This document shows positions 34,958 through 43,741 of a stretch of 64,000 nucleotides of DNA, piece after piece. Under the pieces are notes generated by a model. That model ran no database searches, was not told where the DNA came from, and saw nothing but the letters and a program-made list of their open reading frames with translations. Each line of letters begins with the position of its first letter. Position 1 is the first letter of the stretch. This DNA is from Paraburkholderia kururiensis JCM 10599 = LMG 19447. Its GTDB lineage: Bacteria; Pseudomonadota; Gammaproteobacteria; Burkholderiales; Burkholderiaceae. A program made the position numbers and the translations under genes. The stretch covers positions 310,001-374,000 of the forward strand of contig NZ_RJZE01000001.1 of NCBI RefSeq assembly GCF_003986935.1, in the 5' to 3' direction.

Positions 34958-36193
34958 ATGAAAGCAGTGGTATTTCACGGCATAGGCGACATCCGGCTGG
35001 ATACCGTGCCGGACCCCGGCATGCAGCAACCCACGGACGCCATCGTGCGGCTCACGTCGAGCGCCATCTGCGGCACGGACTTGCACATGGTGCGCGGCAC
35101 TTTCAGCGGCATGCAGCCGGGCACGATCCTGGGCCACGAGGGCGTAGGCATCGTGGAGGAAGTGGGCAGCGGCGCGCGCAACCTGCGCAGAGGTGACCGC
35201 GTGCTGATTCCGTCCACCATCTCGTGCGGCTATTGCTCGTACTGCCGCTCGGGCTACACGGCGCAGTGCGACAACGCGAATCCGAACGGACGCCTCGCGG
35301 GCACCGCATTTTTCGGCGGCCCGAAAACCACGGGTCCGTTCCAGGGGCTGCAGGCGCAATACGCGCGCACGCCGCTCGCGCACGCAAGCCTGATCCGCCT
35401 GCCCGACGACATCGACGACGACCGCGCCATTCTCATGTCCGACATCTTCCCCACCGGCTACTTCGGCGCGGAACTGGCGGGCGTGCGTCCCGGCGATACG
35501 GTCGCGGTATTCGGCGCGGGCCCTGTCGGCCAGTTCGCGATTGCGAGCGCGAGGCTGATGGGCGCGGGCCGCGTGATCGCGGTGGACCGCATCGAATCGC
35601 GGCTCGACATGGCGCGGGCGCAGGGCGCGGAAGTGATCAACTTCGACAACGAGAACCCCGTGGAGATGATTCGCGAACTGACGGGCGGCATCGGCGTGGA
35701 CCGCGTGATCGACGCGGTAGGCGTGGATGCCGAACGCGCGCAGAAGGGCCCGGCCGCCGAAGCGCAACGCGACCGCGCGCTGGAGTTCGACGAGGAAGTG
35801 CACGAGATCGCGCCGCAGCGTGCGTCCGCCCGGCGTGAGAACGGTGAGGAAGATGAAAAGCGCCAATGGCAGCCGGGCAGCGGACCGTCGCAGGTGCTGG
35901 TGTGGGCGGTGTCGTCTGTGGCGAAGGCGGGCACGGTGGCCATCATCGGCGTGTATCCGCCTTCGGACCGCTTCTTTCCTGTCGGCGAGGCGATGAACCG
36001 CAATCTCACGGTGCGCATGGGTAACTGCAACCATCGCACGGTGACGCCGCATCTCGTGGAGCTGGTGCGCAACGGCAGCATCGACCCCGTGAGCGTGCTC
36101 ACGCAGCGCGAGCCGATACTGAATGCCATCGATGCCTATCGCGCCTTCGACGTGCGCGAGCCCGGCTGGATCAAGGTGAAGCTGGAGCCGTGA
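34958..36193 (+). CDS. Zinc-dependent alcohol dehydrogenase (formaldehyde-dehydrogenase-like)
   Basis: 411-residue medium-chain dehydrogenase. Catalytic zinc ligands are in SSAICGTDLHMVRG and GHEGVGIVEEVG, and structural zinc cysteines in CGYCSYCRSGYTAQC. The NAD(P) Rossmann motif is GAGPVGQFAIASARLMGA. An insertion of about 55 charged residues after DRVIDAVGVD (EAQRDRALEFDEEVHEIAPQ...), before SQVLVWAVSSVAKAG, is characteristic of the glutathione-independent formaldehyde dehydrogenase-like branch. The substrate is probably an aldehyde or alcohol. GAGGAGGAA precedes the ATG. Confidence 0.92.
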   Translation: MKAVVFHGIGDIRLDTVPDPGMQQPTDAIVRLTSSAICGTDLHMVRGTFSGMQPGTILGHEGVGIVEEVGSGARNLRRGDRVLIPSTISCGYCSYCRSGYTAQCDNANPNGRLAGTAFFGGPKTTGPFQGLQAQYARTPLAHASLIRLPDDIDDDRAILMSDIFPTGYFGAELAGVRPGDTVAVFGAGPVGQFAIASARLMGAGRVIAVDRIESRLDMARAQGAEVINFDNENPVEMIRELTGGIGVDRVIDAVGVDAERAQKGPAAEAQRDRALEFDEEVHEIAPQRASARRENGEEDEKRQWQPGSGPSQVLVWAVSSVAKAGTVAIIGVYPPSDRFFPVGEAMNRNLTVRMGNCNHRTVTPHLVELVRNGSIDPVSVLTQREPILNAIDAYRAFDVREPGWIKVKLEP

Positions 36194-36509
36194 CAGCCCG
36201 GGCAAGCGCAAGCGGGCAGGCCGCGTAACGCGTACTGCCCGTTTGCAAATCCTTCCGTGCGCCTCGCCGGGCAAGTGCGAGAAAAAGTGCGAGAAAAATC
36301 GGCCGGTTGGCGCGGCAAGCCACAGGGAATTCTGGAGTCGCGCGGGACTTCGGTTCGTCTTCGCGCCGCGCAACAACCGTGGGCCGAATCTTGCTCTGCC
36401 ATCGGGAATTGCTGCAATGAAGAGGCGGCACGCGGCGGCACGCCGCGATGCGCGCTGCCCCGTCGAGCCGAACGCAGCAAGCGAGGTGCAAGCTTGAGGG
36501 CGCTGCGGC
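36194..36509. other. Intergenic DNA before the oxidase operon
   Basis: 316 bp without a recognisable gene. It starts with a hairpin terminator and must contain the promoter of the cytochrome oxidase operon, which I could not define by eye. Confidence 0.4.
36213..36241 (+). terminator. Terminator after the alcohol dehydrogenase
   Basis: CGGGCAG pairs with CTGCCCG, and the enclosed CGCGT/ACGCG can extend the stem. It is followed by TTTGC, 19 bp after the stop. Confidence 0.5.
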
Positions 36510-37682
36510 ATGAAGGAGCGAGTGAAGCAAACGGGCAACACGGCAGCGGCATGCGACGGCGGTGCGCAGCGGCTGCGCTGCATCGCTTTCGTGCGTGGCT
36601 TCGCAGTGGTGCGCCGCGTGCGTCGCAAGCCACGCAGACTGCCTGTGACGCTCGCAACGGCTGCGGCGGCCACAACGCCCGCTGCTGCCGCCGCAATCAG
36701 CGCACTGTGCATGACGGCCGCACGCGATGCGCGAGCGGCCCCGCTCAACTATTTTCTGCACGCGGCAGGCCCGGCGGCGCGACCGACGATGTACCTCGGC
36801 TGGGCGCTGGCGGCGCTCGTCACCGCGGTGATGGTCATTGTGGCCGCGCTGCTCGTCGTCGGCGTTGCAAAACGCCGCGCGCCCGCCGCGAACAACCGCT
36901 TGCCACCCGACGCGGGCGGCATGCAATGGATCTATATCGGCACCGGCATCTCGGCTGTGGCGCTGTTCGGCGCGCTCGTCTACATGCTCGTGACGCTCGA
37001 TTCCGTGGCCGCGCCGTCGCGCCCGCCCGCGCTCACCGTCTCGGTCACCGCCTACGACTGGTGGTGGAAGGTCGACTACCGCGACCCCGCCAACCCGGCG
37101 CGCGACTTCGCGACGGCGAACGAAATCCACATACCGGTGGGCGAGCCCGTGAAGATCGAGCTACGCAGCGCCGACGTGATCCACGCGTTCTGGGTGCCGC
37201 AACTCGCAGGCAAGACCCAAACGATTCCGGGCCGTCTCAACGAGCAGTGGATCGAAGCCGATGCGCCCGGCGTTTATCGCGGCCAGTGCTCGCAGTTCTG
37301 CGGCGCGCAGCACGCGCACATGGCGTTCGAAGTGGTGGCCGAAGATCGCGCGGCGTTCGACGCCTGGTGGTCCGCACAAGCCGCGCCGCACGCCGCGGCA
37401 ACGAGCACGGCGGCCCGCGCGGGCGCGCGCCTCTTCGAGGCTCGCTGTGCCGGCTGCCATACGGTGCGCGGTACACCCTCAGCGGGCGCGCAGGCGCCGG
37501 ACCTGACGCACCTCGGTTCGCGGCGGCTCATCGCCGCGGGTGCGTTGAGCAACACGCCCGAGCATCAACTGGACTGGATACGCCACGCGCAGCGCATCAA
37601 GCCGGACGGGCTCATGCCTTCCATCGCGCTCAATGCGCAGGAGGCCGAGGCGCTCTCGGCGTATCTCGCCACGCTGCAATGA
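36510..37682 (+). CDS. Cytochrome c oxidase subunit II with fused cytochrome c domain
   Basis: About 390 residues. A long basic/Ala-rich N-terminus with a signal-like segment (ISALCMTAARDARA) precedes two membrane helices (about 96-118 and 140-162). The CuA cupredoxin domain has the first His ligand in DVIHAFWVP and the binuclear loop CSQFCGAQHAHM. A C-terminal cytochrome c domain carries haem-binding CAGCH and axial Met in DGLMPS. This is a caa3-type subunit II accepting electrons from soluble cytochrome c. It is the first gene of the oxidase operon. The start is uncertain; a GTG at 36522 preceded by AAGGAG is an alternative. Confidence 0.93.
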   Translation: MKERVKQTGNTAAACDGGAQRLRCIAFVRGFAVVRRVRRKPRRLPVTLATAAAATTPAAAAAISALCMTAARDARAAPLNYFLHAAGPAARPTMYLGWALAALVTAVMVIVAALLVVGVAKRRAPAANNRLPPDAGGMQWIYIGTGISAVALFGALVYMLVTLDSVAAPSRPPALTVSVTAYDWWWKVDYRDPANPARDFATANEIHIPVGEPVKIELRSADVIHAFWVPQLAGKTQTIPGRLNEQWIEADAPGVYRGQCSQFCGAQHAHMAFEVVAEDRAAFDAWWSAQAAPHAAATSTAARAGARLFEARCAGCHTVRGTPSAGAQAPDLTHLGSRRLIAAGALSNTPEHQLDWIRHAQRIKPDGLMPSIALNAQEAEALSAYLATLQ

Positions 37683-37761
37683 CGAACGACGCAGGTAACC
37701 GGCACCCAACTGACGCAAAACCGAAGCAACACGAAACACACACCGAAGGAGCCGCAACACG

Positions 37762-39798
37762 ATGCCAAACCCGCCCGATCACGCGTCTCGCGCCACGGTG
37801 TTCGCCGCCACGTCGGCGCCCGTGCTCGAGCGTCCGCTGCTGCGCGGACGCATCGAGGCGGGCAGCGCAGGCGAGAAGCGTCTGCTTGAACTCTGGGAAA
37901 CGCGGCCCGGCTGGCGCGGCTGGCTTTCCACCGTCGATCACAAGACCATCGGTCTGCGTTACATCGTGACGGCGTTCGTGTTCCTGCTGCTGGGCGGCGT
38001 GGAGGCGCTCGTCATGCGCGTTCAACTGGCGCAGCCCAACATGCACGTGCTCACGCCGGAGCAATACAACCAGCTTTTCACGATGCATGGCGTGACGATG
38101 ATCTTTCTCTACGCGTCGCCCGTGCTCTCCGGTTTCTCCAACTACCTGTGGCCGCTCGTGCTGGGCGCGCGCGACATGGCGTTTCCGCGGCTCAACGCGC
38201 TCTCCTACTGGCTGTATCTCTTCGCGGGCCTCTTCCTCTATTCGAGCTTCCCGCTAGGCCAGGCTCCGGACGCCGGCTGGTTCAACTACGTGCCGCTCTC
38301 CGGGCTCGAATACGCAAGCGGCCCGAACATCGACGTCTACGCGCTCGGCATGGTGCTGCTCGGCATCTCCACGACGGTGGGCGCCGCGAACTTCGTGGTC
38401 ACGCTCATGCGAATGCGCGCGCACGGCATGTCGCTCAACCGCATACCGGTGCTCGTGTGGGGCACGTTGACGGCGTCGGCGGGCAACCTGCTCGCGGTGC
38501 CGTCGGTGAGCCTCGCGTTTTTCATGCTCTGGATGGACCGCCGCATCGGCACGCATTTCTTCGACGTGTTGAACGGCGGCCACGCGCTCTTGTGGCAACA
38601 CCTGTTCTGGGTGTTCGCGCATCCGTGGGTGTATGTGGTGGTGCTGCCCGCCATGGGCATCGTCTCGGACGCGCTGCCCGTGTTCTGTCGCCGCCCGCTC
38701 GTGGGCTACACGCCGGTCGCGCTTTCCACCGTCATCACGATGGTGATCGGCTTCGTCGTGTGGATTCATCATATGTTCGCCACGGGCATCGCGCCGCTCG
38801 CGCTGTCGTTCTTCGGCACGGCGAGCATGGTGATCTCCATTCCGAGCGCGGTGGCGACCTTCGCGTGGATCGCGACCATCTGGACCGGCCGCCCCGTGTT
38901 TCGCGTGCCGTTCCTGTATTTCGCGGGCTTCGTGTTCCTGTTCGTGGTGGGCGGCGTATCGGGCGTGCTCACCGCGGCCGTGCCGCTCGACTGGCAACTC
39001 ACGGACACCTACTTCGTGGTCGCGCATCTGCACTACGTGCTGCTGGGCATCAACGTGTTTCCGGTGATCGGCGGCCTCTATTTCTGGTTTCCGAAATTCA
39101 CGGGCCGCATGATGAGCGAGCGGCTGGGGCGCTGGGGTTTCTGGACGCTCTTCGCGGGCTTCAACATCGCGTTCTTCCCGATGCATCTGGCGGGGCTGCT
39201 CGGCATGCCGCGGCGCATCTACACCTACGCGCCGGACATGGGCTGGAACACCGTGAACCTCATCACGTCGCTCGGCGCGTTCCTGTTCGCAGCGGGCGTG
39301 CTGCTTTTTCTCATCGACGTATTCGTGAGCCTGCGTCACGGCCAGCGCGCGGGCAACAACCCCTGGGACGCGCCCACGCTCGAATGGAGCGTGACCTCGC
39401 CGCCGCCGCCGTACAACTTCGCGGTGCTGCCCTTCGTGGCGAGCCGGCATCCGCTGTGGGAAAGCCGCATGGACGAACCGGACGCGCGTCATGCACGCTC
39501 GCAACTCGAAACCGGCTACGTGCTCTCCGAGGGACGCGAGGCGCTGGGCACGACAGCGCTCGACGCCCAGCCCGACGTGATCCTCAAGATGCCTGAAGAC
39601 TCGTACGCGCCGTTTGCGCTGGGCGTGTTCGTCGCGCTCGTGTTCGCGGGCATGGGGTTCCGCGCGTGGGTGTTCACGGGGCTGATGGCGCTGGGCTGTG
39701 CGGTCTCCATCGTCGTGTGGCTGTGGCCGCGCCGGCAACTCGTGCAGCGCGAGCCGTATCGCGTCATGGGCGCAGGCAGCGGCGGGAGCGCGATATGA
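37762..39798 (+). CDS. Cytochrome c oxidase subunit I, variant D-channel motif
   Basis: 678 residues, with 12 core helices plus two extra C-terminal ones. It binds low-spin haem and the haem-CuB centre: LFTMHGVTMIF (haem His), HLFWVFAHPWVYVVVLP with CuB ligand His287 and cross-linked Tyr291, VWIHHMFATG (two CuB His), and VAHLHYVLLG (haem ligands). The canonical GHPEVY reads AHPWVY, so the proton-channel Glu is Trp289. The YS signature of A2-type enzymes is not seen either. The gene order II-I-III-small membrane protein resembles Bradyrhizobium coxMNOP. The start has AAGGA upstream. Confidence 0.94.
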   Translation: MPNPPDHASRATVFAATSAPVLERPLLRGRIEAGSAGEKRLLELWETRPGWRGWLSTVDHKTIGLRYIVTAFVFLLLGGVEALVMRVQLAQPNMHVLTPEQYNQLFTMHGVTMIFLYASPVLSGFSNYLWPLVLGARDMAFPRLNALSYWLYLFAGLFLYSSFPLGQAPDAGWFNYVPLSGLEYASGPNIDVYALGMVLLGISTTVGAANFVVTLMRMRAHGMSLNRIPVLVWGTLTASAGNLLAVPSVSLAFFMLWMDRRIGTHFFDVLNGGHALLWQHLFWVFAHPWVYVVVLPAMGIVSDALPVFCRRPLVGYTPVALSTVITMVIGFVVWIHHMFATGIAPLALSFFGTASMVISIPSAVATFAWIATIWTGRPVFRVPFLYFAGFVFLFVVGGVSGVLTAAVPLDWQLTDTYFVVAHLHYVLLGINVFPVIGGLYFWFPKFTGRMMSERLGRWGFWTLFAGFNIAFFPMHLAGLLGMPRRIYTYAPDMGWNTVNLITSLGAFLFAAGVLLFLIDVFVSLRHGQRAGNNPWDAPTLEWSVTSPPPPYNFAVLPFVASRHPLWESRMDEPDARHARSQLETGYVLSEGREALGTTALDAQPDVILKMPEDSYAPFALGVFVALVFAGMGFRAWVFTGLMALGCAVSIVVWLWPRRQLVQREPYRVMGAGSGGSAI

Positions 39799-40436
39799 GC
39801 GACACGCTGCAAGACGCGCACACGCACGCGCCCGAGCCTCCCGTGCCGCTCACGTTGCCCGTGGGCAGCGCCGGCACGCGCGCGAGCGGCTGGTGGGGCT
39901 GCCTCACGATGATCGTGACCGAGGCGTCGCTCTTCGGCTATCTGATCTTTTCGTATCTCTATCTCGCGGTGCTGGACAAAGGACCGTGGCCGCCCGAGGG
40001 CCTGCCGAAGCTCGGCCTTGGCAGCCTGAACACGGTCATCCTGCTCGCGAGCAGCGGTGTGGTGTGGTTCGCCGAGCGCTGCGTGCGGCGCCGACGTCCG
40101 CGAACGGGCAGCGTGCTGCTCGGCGTGGCGGTGGTGCTGGGCCTCGTCTTCACGGGCATTCAGTTGAAGGAGTGGCACGACCATCCGTACGGACTCACCA
40201 CGCACCTTTACGGCTCGCTCTATTTCACGCTCACGGGCTTTCACATGGCACACGTGGTGGTGGGCATCGTGGTGCTGGCATTCCTGCTGCTGTGGACGGC
40301 GCGCGGCTATTTCGACGACGCGCGTTGCGCGCCGCTCACCATCGGTTCGCTGTACTGGCACTTCGTGGATGCCGTGTGGCTCTTCATCTTCAGCACGATC
40401 TATCTCACGCCATATCTGTTCAGGGGGGCGACATGA
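39795..40436 (+). CDS. Cytochrome c oxidase subunit III
   Basis: 213-residue integral membrane protein of the CoxC/CyoC family with about five helices. Conserved parts are WWGCLTMIVTEASLFGYLIFSYLYL near the start, EWHDHPYGLTTHLYGSLYFTLTGFHMAHVVVGI, and YWHFVDAVWLFIFSTIYL at the end. The start ATG overlaps the subunit I stop (ATGA), showing translational coupling. Subunit III stabilises the oxidase core. Confidence 0.94.
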   Translation: MSDTLQDAHTHAPEPPVPLTLPVGSAGTRASGWWGCLTMIVTEASLFGYLIFSYLYLAVLDKGPWPPEGLPKLGLGSLNTVILLASSGVVWFAERCVRRRRPRTGSVLLGVAVVLGLVFTGIQLKEWHDHPYGLTTHLYGSLYFTLTGFHMAHVVVGIVVLAFLLLWTARGYFDDARCAPLTIGSLYWHFVDAVWLFIFSTIYLTPYLFRGAT

Positions 40437-40513
40437 ACGGTCCGCAAGCATTTCATTTGCGCATTGACGCGCCGCACGCGGCGGCCGGTGCATCCACGGA
40501 GGAGGGACGGTGA
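40433..40513 (+). CDS. Possible 26-residue peptide coupled inside the oxidase operon
   Basis: The frame MNGPQAFHLRIDAPHAAAGA...EGR starts in an ATGA overlap with subunit III. It stops in a TGATG overlap with the next gene, so every junction is closed by coupling. It has no membrane segment. It may be a real micropeptide or only a translational relay. The size gives no homology evidence. Confidence 0.35.
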   Translation: MNGPQAFHLRIDAPHAAAGASTEEGR

Positions 40514-41106
40514 TGTCGGACAAGACCGGTTCTTACGGCTCCAGCCTGTTTCCACCACGGCAGAACGGCAAGGCGAGACTTGGGGCTGCGCAGACGCAAA
40601 CGCAAACGCAGGGTAGCGGCATGACAGGCGGCGAACGGCACGAACCTCGCCGCGGCGCACCGCGTGAACAGCGCGGCACCGGCCTGCTCGCGTGGCTGGT
40701 CGGCATCTTCGCAGCGCCACTGGCGTGGGTGGGACAGACCTGCATTTCCGAGGCGCTCGCGGCGCAGGGCTGCGATCCCTACACGGGCGGGCTGGGCGTG
40801 GCGTCGTCGATGCGGTGGGCGTCGGCCGCGGTCGTGGTGCTGAGCGTGGTGTGTTTCGTCCTCGGCGCAGTGGGCACCTTCGTGGCGTGGCGAAACTGGC
40901 GGCGTAACAACGACGCCGTGCGATATGCGACAGCGCCGTCGACCCCGACGAGCGGCAGCGACGCGGGCCGCGTCATGCCGCCGCGTTGGGCCGAGCGCGA
41001 CTGGTTCCTTGCGCGCGTGGGCGCGCTGTCGAGCACGCTGTTTCTGTTCGCGCTGATAGCGACAGACGTTGCCGTTGTGGTGGTTGCGCCATGCAGGACG
41101 TGGTAG
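40513..41106 (+). CDS. Oxidase-operon membrane protein
   Basis: 197 residues beginning MSDKTGSYGSSLFPPRQNGKAR. A basic N-terminal tail of about 55 residues is followed by three hydrophobic segments (LLAWLVGIFAAPLAWVGQT; SAAVVVLSVVCFVLGAVGTFVAW; LSSTLFLFALIATDVAVVVV). Position and topology match the small fourth membrane protein of alternative oxidase operons (coxP-like), but I do not recognise a conserved motif. Start by the TGATG overlap, with GGAGGGA just upstream. The end overlaps the cytochrome c gene by 16 bases. Confidence 0.75.
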   Translation: MSDKTGSYGSSLFPPRQNGKARLGAAQTQTQTQGSGMTGGERHEPRRGAPREQRGTGLLAWLVGIFAAPLAWVGQTCISEALAAQGCDPYTGGLGVASSMRWASAAVVVLSVVCFVLGAVGTFVAWRNWRRNNDAVRYATAPSTPTSGSDAGRVMPPRWAERDWFLARVGALSSTLFLFALIATDVAVVVVAPCRTW

Positions 41107-42680
41107 AGCGGGCGCGTAATCACAACCCCGGCAACCCCGGCGAGGGCACGCGGCGCCGTATGGGCGCGGGCGGCACATGCGACGTGCGGCAGCGTTCGCG
41201 CGGTGGGTGCTCATCGAAGGGTGTCGGATTGCCGTGCGTGACTGTGGATGCACTGCGCCACAGCGGCAGTGCGATGGCGCGGGCGGCTGCGGTTGTGGCG
41301 ATCGGATTCACGACGACCGTAGCGCCCCATGCCGATGCCGCGCAGAACACTTCAACTCATGCATCCGCAGTCCTGACAGCCATTTCAACCGCTTCAGCCG
41401 CCACCGCATCTCTCCCAGCGTCCGCTCCAGCCGACGACGCCAACACCAGACTGATCGCCCGCGGCGCCTATCTCGCCAAAGCCGCCGACTGCGCCGGCTG
41501 CCACACCGCGCCGCCGGGCAAAGCGCCCGCACAGCACGGCCACGCGCCCGCGCAGCCCGTCCCGTTCGCAGGCGGCCTCGGCATGGCCTCGCCGTTCGGC
41601 ACGATCTATTCGTCCAACATCACGCCAGACCCGAACGCGGGCATTGGCCGCTACACCTACGACGACTTCGCCCGCGCCGTGCGCGAAGGCGTGGCGCCGG
41701 GCGGCAAGCGGCTCTATCCCGCCATGCCGTTCCCCTCGTTCTCGGGCATCAACGATGAGGACATGCACGCGCTCTACGCCTACTTCATGCACGGCGTGCA
41801 GCCTGTTTCCCTACCCGCGCCCGCAACGCGCCTGCCGTTTCCGTTCAATCAACGCTGGGCGCTCGGTTTGTGGTCGTGGGCCTTTGCGCCGCGTTCGCGC
41901 TTCGCGCCGCAACCGCAACGCGATGCGCTCGTGAACCGTGGCGCGTATCTCGTGCAGACGCTCGGTCACTGCGGCGCGTGCCACACGCCGCGCGGACCGG
42001 CTTACGAGGAACGCGGCTACAACGAAGGCGATCCGCTGTACCTCACGGGCGGCACCAACGACAACTGGTTCGCGCCGAACCTCACGGGCGACCCGGGCTC
42101 CGGGCTGGGCCGCGTGAGCCGCGAGCAGATCGCGGCGTTTCTGAAAGCAGGCCACGGCGGTGGGCTATCGCCCTTCGGCAGCATGGTGCAGGTGGTGGAA
42201 GACAGCACGCAGTACCTCGACGACGAAGACCTCGACGCGATTGCCGCGTATCTGAAGAGCCTGCCCGCACGGCAGCCTTATGGCCGCTACAGCCCGCAGT
42301 CGATCGCCGCGCAGCAGTCGGTGCGCGCACTGAAGACGGGCGAGATCGAGCGGCCCGGCGCAGGCCTCTATCAGTCGTACTGCGCGCGCTGCCACCAGGC
42401 GGACGGCGTGGGCGTGGCGAACAAGTATCCGCGGCTTGCGGGCAACCCGGTCGTGTTGTCGCCGCACGTGACGTCACTTGTGCGGCTGCTCGTGGAAGGC
42501 GGACGCAGCCCGGACACGCAAGAGGGTCCGCAGCCGCACCGCATGCCGTCGTTCGCCGGACACCTCACGAGCACAGAGATGGCCCGCGTGCTCACGTTCG
42601 TGCGCACCGCGTGGGGTAACGACGCGCCGCCCGTAACGCCGCACGACGTGCGTTCCGTGCGGGCGGCGATTCATAAGTAA
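41091..42680 (+). CDS. Triheme membrane cytochrome c
   Basis: 529 residues with three c-type haem sites: CAGCHTAPPGK near residue 140, CGACHTPRGPAYEERG near 300, and CARCHQADGVGVANKYPRLAGNP near 435. The three-domain pattern matches the cytochrome subunit of membrane alcohol/gluconate dehydrogenases. An Arg-rich leader precedes a hydrophobic segment (SAMARAAAVVAIGFTTTVAPHADA) that probably serves as signal peptide or anchor. Its true start may be further in, at the GTG/ATG near that segment. Coupling to the oxidase genes suggests it delivers electrons to this oxidase rather than to a dehydrogenase. Confidence 0.9.
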   Translation: MQDVVERARNHNPGNPGEGTRRRMGAGGTCDVRQRSRGGCSSKGVGLPCVTVDALRHSGSAMARAAAVVAIGFTTTVAPHADAAQNTSTHASAVLTAISTASAATASLPASAPADDANTRLIARGAYLAKAADCAGCHTAPPGKAPAQHGHAPAQPVPFAGGLGMASPFGTIYSSNITPDPNAGIGRYTYDDFARAVREGVAPGGKRLYPAMPFPSFSGINDEDMHALYAYFMHGVQPVSLPAPATRLPFPFNQRWALGLWSWAFAPRSRFAPQPQRDALVNRGAYLVQTLGHCGACHTPRGPAYEERGYNEGDPLYLTGGTNDNWFAPNLTGDPGSGLGRVSREQIAAFLKAGHGGGLSPFGSMVQVVEDSTQYLDDEDLDAIAAYLKSLPARQPYGRYSPQSIAAQQSVRALKTGEIERPGAGLYQSYCARCHQADGVGVANKYPRLAGNPVVLSPHVTSLVRLLVEGGRSPDTQEGPQPHRMPSFAGHLTSTEMARVLTFVRTAWGNDAPPVTPHDVRSVRAAIHK

Positions 42681-42696
42681 CGTCCAGACCCATCGC

Positions 42697-43677
42697 TTAA
42701 ACCACGTGCGACCCGATCTCCCGTGCCGCTTCGATGCACGCCCGGAAATAGCGCGCCGTCGCACCCAGGCCGTCTTCGAGCGACGTCGATGGCTGCCAGC
42801 CGAGCTTCGCGGCAGCAAGCGAGATGTCGGGCTGGCGATGCCACGGGTCGTCGGCCGGCAGCGGACGGTAGACGATCTTCGACGTGGACCCTGTCGCCGC
42901 GATCACGCGTCTGGCCAGCAGCAGCATCGTGATCTCTTCGGGATTGCCGAGGTTCACCGGGCCGCACAGGTCGTCGGGTGCATTCATGAACCGGATGAAC
43001 GCGTCCACCATGTCGTCCACGTAGCAGAGCGAGCGCGTCTGCGATCCGTCGCCGTACACCGTGAGCGGAACGCCTGCCAGCGCCTGCATCATGAAGTTCG
43101 AGACCACGCGGCCATCCGCGGGATGCATGCGCGGCCCGTACGTGTTGAAGATGCGCGCCACGCGAATGGAGAGCCCGTGCTGGCGGTGATAGTCGAAGAA
43201 GAGCGTCTCCGCGCAGCGCTTGCCTTCGTCGTAGCACGAGCGCGGGCCGATGGGATTCACGTGGCCCCAGTAGTCTTCCGTCTGCGGATGCACGCGTGCG
43301 TCGCCGTACACCTCGCTCGTGGATGCCTGAAAAATCTTCGCCTTCACGCGCTTGGCGAGCCCCAGCATGTTGATGGAGCCGTGCACGCTGGTCTTGGTGG
43401 TCTGCACCGGGTCGTGCTGGTAATGCACCGGCGAGGCCGGGCACGCCAGGTTGTAGATCTCGTCCACCTCCACGTAGAGCGGGAACGTGATGTCGTGGCG
43501 CATCAATTCGAAATTCGGGCAGTCCAGCAGATGCGCCACGTTTTCGCGCGTGCCCGTGTAGAAGTTGTCGACGCAGAGCACGTCGTGGCCTTGCGTCACA
43601 AGCTTTTCGCACAAATGCGAGCCGAGAAACCCGGCCCCGCCCGTGACCAGAATGCGTTTGCGCAACGGATCTTTCAT
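42697..43677 (-). CDS. UDP-glucuronate decarboxylase-like NAD-dependent epimerase/dehydratase
   Basis: 326-residue extended short-chain dehydrogenase. The NAD motif is [15 protein letters not shown], the catalytic pair is YDEGK (SCYDEGKR), the Thr/Ser site is [11 protein letters not shown], and [18 protein letters not shown] [14 protein letters not shown] is typical of UDP-xylose synthase/UXS. It would convert UDP-glucuronate to UDP-xylose. AAGGAG lies 7 bases before the ATG at 43677, favouring it over ATGs at 43683 and 43701. It is the last gene of the glycan operon, convergent with the triheme cytochrome. Confidence 0.9.
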   Translation of the reverse strand: MKDPLRKRILVTGGAGFLGSHLCEKLVTQGHDVLCVDNFYTGTRENVAHLLDCPNFELMRHDITFPLYVEVDEIYNLACPASPVHYQHDPVQTTKTSVHGSINMLGLAKRVKAKIFQASTSEVYGDARVHPQTEDYWGHVNPIGPRSCYDEGKRCAETLFFDYHRQHGLSIRVARIFNTYGPRMHPADGRVVSNFMMQALAGVPLTVYGDGSQTRSLCYVDDMVDAFIRFMNAPDDLCGPVNLGNPEEITMLLLARRVIAATGSTSKIVYRPLPADDPWHRQPDISLAAAKLGWQPSTSLEDGLGATARYFRACIEAAREIGSHVV

Positions 43678-43741
43678 CGACATGCTCCTTGCTCGCGGCA
43701 CGCGCCGCGTGTGTGCCTTCTCTCGCTAAAGCGAGCCGCTT

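Noticed and set aside
34940..36748. 602-codon frame opposite the alcohol dehydrogenase
   Set aside because: Antisense shadow of a GC-rich gene; the dehydrogenase on the plus strand has all zinc and NAD motifs.
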